Assembly: GCA_017470815.1 (NCBI GenBank)
Contig: JAFUXT010000023.1
Coordinates: 45,063-109,062 of the forward strand
Origin: a bacterium
GTDB lineage: Bacteria > Cyanobacteriota > Vampirovibrionia > Gastranaerophilales > Gastranaerophilaceae
Reading direction: 5' to 3'
Length of the DNA stretch: 64,000 nt
The notes under the pieces: model-generated
Databases searched by the model: none
The model's input: the letters and a program-made list of their open reading frames with translations, nothing else
Told to the model about the DNA's origin: nothing
Shown here: in pieces, positions 58,638-64,000 of the stretch
How positions within the stretch are numbered: position 1 is the stretch's first letter
How the letters are laid out: each line of letters starts with the position of its first letter
Position numbers and translations under genes: made by a program

Positions 58638-60038
58638 TTATAATTGACTTCCGACTGCTTTATACAAAGTTATGTAATCTACAAGGCAGTTTATTTTTTG
58701 GTCTGCAACAAGTTTGTCAGTTGAAAGTACATTTTCTCTTAATTGTGTTAAATCAAGTTTAGAAATAATGCCTTGTTCATATTTTGAACTGCTCAAACCA
58801 AAATCTTTTCTTTCTAATTCTGACTGGAGTTTTGTGTCTTCATATTTTTTATCGTCGTGTGCGATGGTTGTCAGAGAATCATTGATTTCCTGAATCGCAG
58901 TCAGATTTGTCTGATAATAATTATTCAAAAGCCTTTGATAAGTTGCTTTTTTAAGTCTTAAATTGGCAATTCTTTTCCCCCCTGTGAATAGTGGTAAATT
59001 TATTGCCCCTGCAAGAGCGGCAAGCGCACCTTTTGTAGTAAAAATACTGCCAAAATCACTGTTCATAAACAGTGCAACACCTGTTAAATTAATAGTCGGC
59101 AAAAATTCTTTTTTCGCAACTCTGACATCAATTCCCGCTTTTTCAATCATTTTTTCCGCAGTAATATAGTCAGGTCTTTGAACAATAACTTCTGTTGAAA
59201 TTTCTTTTGGAATAACCCCGCTGAAATTCAGATTATCATAGGAAATTCTTTCAATTTCTGCTGATTTTTCAGGACTTTCGCCAATTACAACACACAACTT
59301 ATTTAGCAAAATGTTTCTTTGCTTTTTGTATTCTGTTAAAGATGTCTGACCTGCAATATATGCTTTGTTTGCTTTTACTGTATCGGATGTTGATGTCAAA
59401 CCCTCTTTATTTCTTAATAGCATCAAATCATAAATAACTTTTCTGTCAGCAACTATTTGCTCTTGAAGTTCTATCATTTTATCAAGTTTTACGATATTAA
59501 GATAGGTTGCTCCGACTGCGGATGCTATCGTAATATATGCGGTTCTTTCATCTTGAAGTGCTTTTTCGTAATCTTTTTTAGCCATTTTGGTCTTGTCGTG
59601 ATTTTTTAAGAAAATATCTGCTTCGTAATTTACAAGTGCCGGAACGGCAAAACTTGAATTGGTATTGGTAAATCCCGGTTGTTTTACAAGTGCAGGTGCA
59701 AATCCTATGCCTGCCATCGGAAGTTCATTCCCGAAATTAATTTTCACTACCTGATAGTATTCATCAACCGCAATAGTTGCCATTTTTAAAGAGTAGTTCT
59801 TTTTAATTGCTTTATCAATATAACTTTTGAGAATGTCGTCATTAAAATTTGACCACCATTCGTAGTTTATATAATCATATTTAAACTGTTCGCTTTTCTT
59901 TCTCATTTTCTGCGTTTTTGAAATTGAAACCTTTTGAGGTTCAGAGGTCTTTTTAACGCTTTTTGCCATACAAACAGCAGGGGTAATATCGGACATAACA
60001 AATCCTGCTACAAGTAGTGTAATAAGTATCTTTTTCAA
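58638..60038 (-). CDS. Outer membrane efflux channel, TolC/NodT family
   Basis: 466 aa. Signal peptide about 1-24 without a lipobox. Two homologous halves of the outer-membrane factor family: 'NFNDDILKSYIDKAIKKNYS' and the first helical hairpin (about 95-250), then 'VIVQRPDYITAEKMIEKAGI' (the R-P-D-x-x-x-A-E motif), 'FLPTINLTGVALFMNSDFGS', 'LPLFTGGKRIANLRLKKATY' and the second hairpin. It forms the trimeric exit duct for a tripartite pump. It is divergent from marR-emrA-emrB, which should supply the other two parts. Confidence 0.93.
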   Translation of the reverse strand: MKKILITLLVAGFVMSDITPAVCMAKSVKKTSEPQKVSISKTQKMRKKSEQFKYDYINYEWWSNFNDDILKSYIDKAIKKNYSLKMATIAVDEYYQVVKINFGNELPMAGIGFAPALVKQPGFTNTNSSFAVPALVNYEADIFLKNHDKTKMAKKDYEKALQDERTAYITIASAVGATYLNIVKLDKMIELQEQIVADRKVIYDLMLLRNKEGLTSTSDTVKANKAYIAGQTSLTEYKKQRNILLNKLCVVIGESPEKSAEIERISYDNLNFSGVIPKEISTEVIVQRPDYITAEKMIEKAGIDVRVAKKEFLPTINLTGVALFMNSDFGSIFTTKGALAALAGAINLPLFTGGKRIANLRLKKATYQRLLNNYYQTNLTAIQEINDSLTTIAHDDKKYEDTKLQSELERKDFGLSSSKYEQGIISKLDLTQLRENVLSTDKLVADQKINCLVDYITLYKAVGSQL

Positions 60039-60100
60039 TGTTTTATTCCTTCTTTAAAATATTTGCTTGCAAATTTTATGACAATATGATAGCATATTAC

Positions 60101-60116
60101 TGTTGTAAATGCAACA
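60101..60116. promoter_or_regulatory. Candidate MarR operator
   Basis: TGTTG TAAATG CAACA, an inverted repeat in the 111-bp divergent region between the outer-membrane channel and marR genes. Its size and place suit a MarR-dimer operator controlling both directions. Confidence 0.5.
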
Positions 60117-60149
60117 CATTATTTTTGTAACACAACCAAGAAATATAAT

Positions 60150-60611
60150 ATGCAGGAAGAAAAACACTATATAAATTCAATATATTATCAGTTTGAACTT
60201 ACGGCAAAATATTGCAAGTATCTTGCATCTCAGTTGTTAAAAAAATTTGAATGTATTCTTTCGCTTGAGGAAGTTGTTACTTTAGATACAATTGCTACTA
60301 ATGGTGAAATGTGTCAGAGGGATTTGGCAAAAATTATATTAAAAGACCGTCCTTCAACAGGCAGAATACTCAATTCTCTTGAGCAAAAAGGTTATATTGA
60401 AAGAGTTGCAGGGACAAAGAATAACAGGCTTGTAAGAAAAATAATTTTGACAGAGGATGGCAAAATTATTTTATCTGACATAACATTAAAAATAAAAGAG
60501 TATCTTCAAAATATTCCCCGTGCATTTTCTGCTGAAAAAATTGAAGATATGAAGTCACTGATGCAGGGGTTTAGAGAAATTTTAAAAAATGAAGTAGAAC
60601 TAAATATATAA
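60150..60611 (+). CDS. MarR family transcriptional regulator
   Basis: 153 aa. Winged helix (about 45-105): 'EVVTLDTIATNGEMCQRDLA', 'KIILKDRPSTGRILNSLEQK' (recognition helix) and the wing 'GYIERVAGTKNNRLVRKIIL', flanked by N- and C-terminal dimerisation helices. It is likely to repress the efflux genes and release DNA when a drug or phenolic ligand binds. It starts the marR-emrA-emrB operon, with a candidate operator about 35 nt upstream. Confidence 0.92.
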   Translation: MQEEKHYINSIYYQFELTAKYCKYLASQLLKKFECILSLEEVVTLDTIATNGEMCQRDLAKIILKDRPSTGRILNSLEQKGYIERVAGTKNNRLVRKIILTEDGKIILSDITLKIKEYLQNIPRAFSAEKIEDMKSLMQGFREILKNEVELNI

Positions 60612-60630
60612 AATATAAGAGGTATAAAAC

Positions 60631-61641
60631 ATGGAAGAACAAAATCAGGAACAACAGACTATCAATACAGAACAGGAACAACCTCCTAAAAAAGGAATTA
60701 AAAGAAAAATTGCCGCTGTAATGATAACTGTGTTATTAATTTGTGCGGGAATTTATGTTATCAACGAAATGAAATATGAATCTACTGATGATGCTTATGT
60801 AGAAAATATTTCCGTAAATGTTGCTCCGAGAGTTTCAGGGCAAATTGAAAATGTTTATATTCAGGATAACCAATATGTCAATGCCGGTGAACTTATCGCA
60901 ACTATTGACAGTGCGGATTATCAGGTAAAATTAGATCAGGCAAATGCTAATTATGAAAGAATCAAATATGATCAGGCAAATGCCAAAGCAAATCTTGTTG
61001 CTTCCGAATCTAATATAGAACTTGCACAAAAGGATTTGGAAAGATACAGAAACCTTTATGAACAGGGTGCAGTATCAAAACAAACTCTTGATATGGCAGA
61101 AGTTAAATATAACAATGCAAAAGCAGGTTTAACTCAGGCTCAACAGTCAATTTTAACACAGGAAAGCAACAAAACCGTTGCAGATGCGAATTTGGCTAAT
61201 GCAAAATCTGCGAAAGAAAAAGCAGAACTTGACCTTTCTTATACGAGAATTTATGCCCCTCAATCGGGTACTGTTTCTTCAAGAAGGGTTGAAAAAGGTA
61301 TGTATGTAAATGTTGGGACTCCACTGTTTACTCTTGTACCTGAAGAAGTCTGGGTAGTAGCAAACTTTAAAGAAAATCAGTTAAGAAACATGAAACCGGG
61401 ACAACCTGTTGATATTAAAATTGATACTTATCCAAACCATGTATTTAAAGGTAAAATTGACAGTATTCAGAGAGCATCAGGCGCAAAATCAAGCCTTTTC
61501 CCTCCTGAAAACGCAGTTGGTTCATTTGTAAAAATCGTACAAAGAATCCCTGTAAAAATCGTATTTACAGAAAAAATTGATAAAGAAAAATATAATATTG
61601 TACCGGGTATGTCTGTTGTACCAAAAGTCAGAGTAAAATAA
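60631..61641 (+). CDS. emrA: EmrA/HlyD-type membrane fusion protein
   Basis: 336 aa. A cytoplasmic N-terminus rich in Gln/Glu, one membrane helix (about 27-45, 'AAVMITVLLICAGIYVINEM'), a lipoyl-like domain 'VAPRVSGQIENVYIQDNQYV', a coiled-coil hairpin (about 100-205), the second lipoyl half 'TRIYAPQSGTVSSRRVEKGM', and a beta-barrel 'VVANFKENQLRNMKPGQPVD'. It bridges EmrB to the outer-membrane channel. It lies 19 nt after marR and 10 nt before emrB. Confidence 0.95.
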   Translation: MEEQNQEQQTINTEQEQPPKKGIKRKIAAVMITVLLICAGIYVINEMKYESTDDAYVENISVNVAPRVSGQIENVYIQDNQYVNAGELIATIDSADYQVKLDQANANYERIKYDQANAKANLVASESNIELAQKDLERYRNLYEQGAVSKQTLDMAEVKYNNAKAGLTQAQQSILTQESNKTVADANLANAKSAKEKAELDLSYTRIYAPQSGTVSSRRVEKGMYVNVGTPLFTLVPEEVWVVANFKENQLRNMKPGQPVDIKIDTYPNHVFKGKIDSIQRASGAKSSLFPPENAVGSFVKIVQRIPVKIVFTEKIDKEKYNIVPGMSVVPKVRVK

Positions 61642-61651
61642 AAGGTAAACA

Positions 61652-63217
61652 ATGTCCGCACAATCAACACAAATAGAAGAAGATGAAAATAAATATCTGC
61701 CTGAGAATCCCTGGCTTGCTTGTCTGCCGGTATTACTTGCCGTTTTTGTGTATGTTATGGACGGTACAATTGCAAATGTTGCTCTGCCCCACATGGCAGG
61801 CAGTTTTTCTGCCACAAGAGATGAAAGTATCTGGATTTTGACAAGTTACTTAATTGCTTCAGGTATAGTAATTCCGTCTGTAGGATATTTTAGTAAACTG
61901 TTTGGACGTAAAAATTTCTATGTAATAAGTATATTACTTTTTGCCTTTGCATCTTTATTATGCGGGATGGCAAAATCTCTCGGGCAGATGGTAATATTCA
62001 GAATTTTGCAAGGTGCCGGCGGGGGCGGAATTGTTCCTCTGTCACAGGCTATAATGATGGAAAGTTTCCCTAAAGAAAAAAGAGGAACGGCGATGGCAAT
62101 ATTCGGTATGGGGGTTATTATTGCTCCTATTATCGGACCTGTCTTAGGCGGTTGGATTACTGACAACTGGACTTGGCCATGGATATTTTTTATAAATGTT
62201 CCGTTAGGATGTATTGCAGCGGTTATGGCAAAGAATTTGCTTTTCAATCCGCCTTATGCAAGACGTGTTAAAGGTGTAAAATTAGACGGTATAGGCTTTT
62301 TCTTCTTATTCTTATGGTTGCTTTGCTTACAGGTATTTTTTGATAAAGGTAACAATGCTGACTGGTTCAACGCAACATGGATAAGATGGATTTTTTCTAT
62401 ATCTTGTATTTCTGCGGTTTGCTTTTTTGTTTCGCAGGCAAAAAGAAAAGACTCTCTCATTGATTTGAGTGTATTTAAAAATAAAGAATTTGTTATCGGG
62501 ACTTTTATTCAGGTTGTTATGCAATCTGTTTTATATGCTTCAATTGCAATTCTACCGCAATTTTTGCAAAGTATGATGGGTTATACCGCATATTTAAGCG
62601 GTTTATCCATGATGCCCCGAGGAATCGGGAGTTTAAGTGCAACTATTATTTGTGCTTTTATTGCAGACAGGGTAGATAAAAGAAAACTTGTTATTGTCGG
62701 TTTGGCATGTATTGGTACCGCAAGTTTAATGTTCGGATTTTTGAATTTGCAAATTGCCCAAATGAATATTATGATACCAAACTGCCTGATGGGTTTTGGC
62801 TTAGGAATGTCAATGGTTCCTATTATCAATTTGTCTCTTGAAACTCTGTCTAATGAACAAATGACCAATGCATCGGGAATACAAAACCTGTTCAAAAATA
62901 TTGGTGGTGCTATAGGAACATCACTTGTTGCAACATTTTTGACAAGATTTGCACAAGTGCATCAATATATGATGGTAGGTAAATTAAGCGAACTTAATCC
63001 TATATTTGTTCAAAAAGTTCAAATGACTGCCGCTGCTATATCACAATATACAAGTATTGATATGGCAAAATATATGGCAATGTACTCTCAATACGGAACA
63101 CTTATTAAGCAATCAACCTTATGGGCATTTATGGATTCGTTAAGAATCTTTGGGGTTGCATGCTTTGTTCTTATTCCTTTATTGTTCTTATTTAAAAAGA
63201 GTAAGAGCAGAGGATAG
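61652..63217 (+). CDS. emrB: EmrB/QacA family MFS multidrug transporter (DHA2)
   Basis: 521 aa with about 14 membrane helices. DHA2 signatures: 'DGTIANVALPHMAGSFSATR' (motif D1), 'SVGYFSKLFGRKNFYVISIL' (motif A), 'RILQGAGGGGIVPLSQAIMM' (motif B) and 'MGVIIAPIIGPVLGGWITDN' (motif C, antiporter). It exports drugs or amphiphiles by proton exchange. With EmrA and the divergent outer-membrane channel it makes a full tripartite pump. Last gene of the operon; the palindromic element at 63311 follows. Confidence 0.96.
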   Translation: MSAQSTQIEEDENKYLPENPWLACLPVLLAVFVYVMDGTIANVALPHMAGSFSATRDESIWILTSYLIASGIVIPSVGYFSKLFGRKNFYVISILLFAFASLLCGMAKSLGQMVIFRILQGAGGGGIVPLSQAIMMESFPKEKRGTAMAIFGMGVIIAPIIGPVLGGWITDNWTWPWIFFINVPLGCIAAVMAKNLLFNPPYARRVKGVKLDGIGFFFLFLWLLCLQVFFDKGNNADWFNATWIRWIFSISCISAVCFFVSQAKRKDSLIDLSVFKNKEFVIGTFIQVVMQSVLYASIAILPQFLQSMMGYTAYLSGLSMMPRGIGSLSATIICAFIADRVDKRKLVIVGLACIGTASLMFGFLNLQIAQMNIMIPNCLMGFGLGMSMVPIINLSLETLSNEQMTNASGIQNLFKNIGGAIGTSLVATFLTRFAQVHQYMMVGKLSELNPIFVQKVQMTAAAISQYTSIDMAKYMAMYSQYGTLIKQSTLWAFMDSLRIFGVACFVLIPLLFLFKKSKSRG

Positions 63218-63310
63218 AAATTCGTAATTAAAGAGGACAATACTGCCCAAAATTGCCACAATTATATTACTTTGATTATGATTATAGCATTTTGAACATG
63301 TGCTTGCAAT

Positions 63311-63440
63311 AAAAAGCGAGAATTTTGTCATTCTGAAAGACAGCTTTGCCGTCACCCTGAACTTGTTTCAGGGTCTCACCCCGATTATATAATATGGTAA
63401 TTTTAACGGAGTGATTCAGAATCTTAAAATTCTCGCTTTT
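63311..63440. repeat. TCATTCTGA-type palindromic element, copy 3, with a nested insertion
   Basis: Outer stem AAAAAGCGAGAATTTT / AAAATTCTCGCTTTT and core halves GTCATTCTGAA and TTCAGAATCTT, as in the other copies. The core is split by about 75 bp. That insert contains a second related palindrome, GTCACCCTGAA-CTTGTTTCAGGGTCTC (63351-63377). Lies between emrB and ppdK and may terminate both. Confidence 0.8.
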
Positions 63441-63448
63441 AAATTAAG

Positions 63449-63467
63449 GTGGCAATTACTTGCCGAC
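63449..63467. repeat. Diverged GTTGG-type hairpin near the ppdK stop
   Basis: GTGGCAA TTAC TTGCCGAC with one bulge, about 10 nt from the ppdK stop. Same position and loop size as the GTTGG family, but weaker. Confidence 0.45.
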
Positions 63468-63476
63468 ATTCAATAT

Positions 63477-64000
63477 TTATACCTTAGCGGCTTTTTTACA
63501 TTCGATTACCGCCTGAGCAGCAGCAAGTCTTGCTTGCGGAACTCTGTATGGAGAGCATGAAACATAGTTCAAACCGATTTTGTGAGCGTATTTTACAGAA
63601 TCAGGATCGCCACCATGTTCACCACAGATACCGCCAACAAGTGAAGAATTAACTTCTCTGCCTTCATTGATTGACATTTCAATAAGTCTGCCAACACCGT
63701 TGAAGTCTAAAGTTACAAACGGGTTCCAAGGTAAAATCTTTTGTTCTACATAGTTTTTAAGGAATTTACCTTCTGCATCATCTCTTGAGTAACCAAATGT
63801 CATTTGAGTCAAGTCATTTGTACCGTAAGAGAAGAATTCCGCTTCTGTTGCAACTTCTTTTGCTGTTAACGCTGCACGAGGAATTTCAATCATTGTACCG
63901 AATTTGTAGTCTAATTTTATTCCTTTTTCCTGCATAACTTGTTCTGCAACGCTTACTAATGTTGCTTTTGCAGTTTTAAGTTCGTTGATGTGACCAATCA
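63477..64000 (-). CDS. ppdK: Pyruvate phosphate dikinase, C-terminal part (5' end outside window)
   Basis: About 174 residues are visible; the frame stays open to the right edge, so the N-terminal nucleotide and phospho-His domains lie outside. The PEP/pyruvate-binding barrel end is clear: '[20 protein letters not shown]', '[20 protein letters not shown]', and the catalytic cysteine in '[20 protein letters not shown]', closing with '[20 protein letters not shown]'. It interconverts pyruvate, ATP and phosphate with PEP, AMP and pyrophosphate, often in glycolysis of anaerobes. Confidence 0.96.
   Translation of the reverse strand, partial: IGHINELKTAKATLVSVAEQVMQEKGIKLDYKFGTMIEIPRAALTAKEVATEAEFFSYGTNDLTQMTFGYSRDDAEGKFLKNYVEQKILPWNPFVTLDFNGVGRLIEMSINEGREVNSSLVGGICGEHGGDPDSVKYAHKIGLNYVSCSPYRVPQARLAAAQAVIECKKAAKV

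Overview
This is a low-GC bacterial chromosome segment using the standard code (TAA, TAG and TGA all act as stops). The gene set is that of a diderm, non-photosynthetic bacterium: Kdo synthesis (kdsA), a TolC-type outer-membrane channel with EmrA/EmrB pumps, signal peptidase II, site-2 protease, a complete minCDE operon, and NifU/NifS iron-sulfur assembly without any nitrogenase genes. Together with several secreted or membrane proteins of unknown family and cyanobacteria-like short repeats, this most resembles a gut Gastranaerophilales/Melainabacteria lineage (non-photosynthetic relatives of Cyanobacteria). That placement is inferred from gene content only.

Layout. 1-5695: right end of a prophage. 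Rightward tail genes (tail chaperone with a -1 frameshift site, tape measure) face a leftward early operon (replication-type HTH, small regulators, ORF6N, integrase). It ends in a 3' fragment of tRNA-Phe, the attachment site. 5700-8760: accessory strip with a tandem-repeat secreted protein, two small genes and the wreck of a type III restriction system. 8762-13512: secreted protein, LuxR-type regulator, zincin-like protein and minCDE. 13835-20700: small unknown genes, a DegT aminotransferase, a degenerate HD-GYP protein, ribF, nupC and flavoproteins. 20778-23256: yggU, a basic membrane protein, and an unknown gene behind a histidine-codon leader peptide. 23253-28310: rseP, pheS, a metallo-hydrolase, kdsA, ruvB. 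28747-34141: leftward translation/transcription cluster infA-rpmJ-rpsM-rpsK-rpsD-rpoA-rplQ-truA-rplM-rpsI, whose spacers hold several palindromic repeats. 34444-39189: rimI, bioY, and a four-gene operon headed by a ZorA/ZorB-like proton-channel pair. 39186-45673: uvrC, fabI and mutS2, with a 1.43-kb two-gene cassette between uvrC and fabI bounded by 25-bp direct repeats, one of which is the end of fabI. 45674-57851: a repeat array, secreted proteins, an acyl-CoA dehydratase activase-like protein, lspA, rluD, nifU-nifS, TPR and glycosyl-hydrolase-like proteins. 57897-64000: small regulator, HAD protein, a marR-emrA-emrB efflux operon divergent from its outer-membrane channel, and the C-terminal part of pyruvate phosphate dikinase.

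Most notable points: (i) the fabI-end cassette; (ii) a His-codon attenuator in front of a gene that is not a histidine gene; (iii) the ZorAB-like stator operon without the Zorya effectors; (iv) at least seven genes whose -10 box lies 6-7 nt before the start codon, implying leaderless mRNAs; (v) a TTTTTTC slippery site just ahead of the tape-measure gene; (vi) four families of intergenic palindromic or short tandem repeats.
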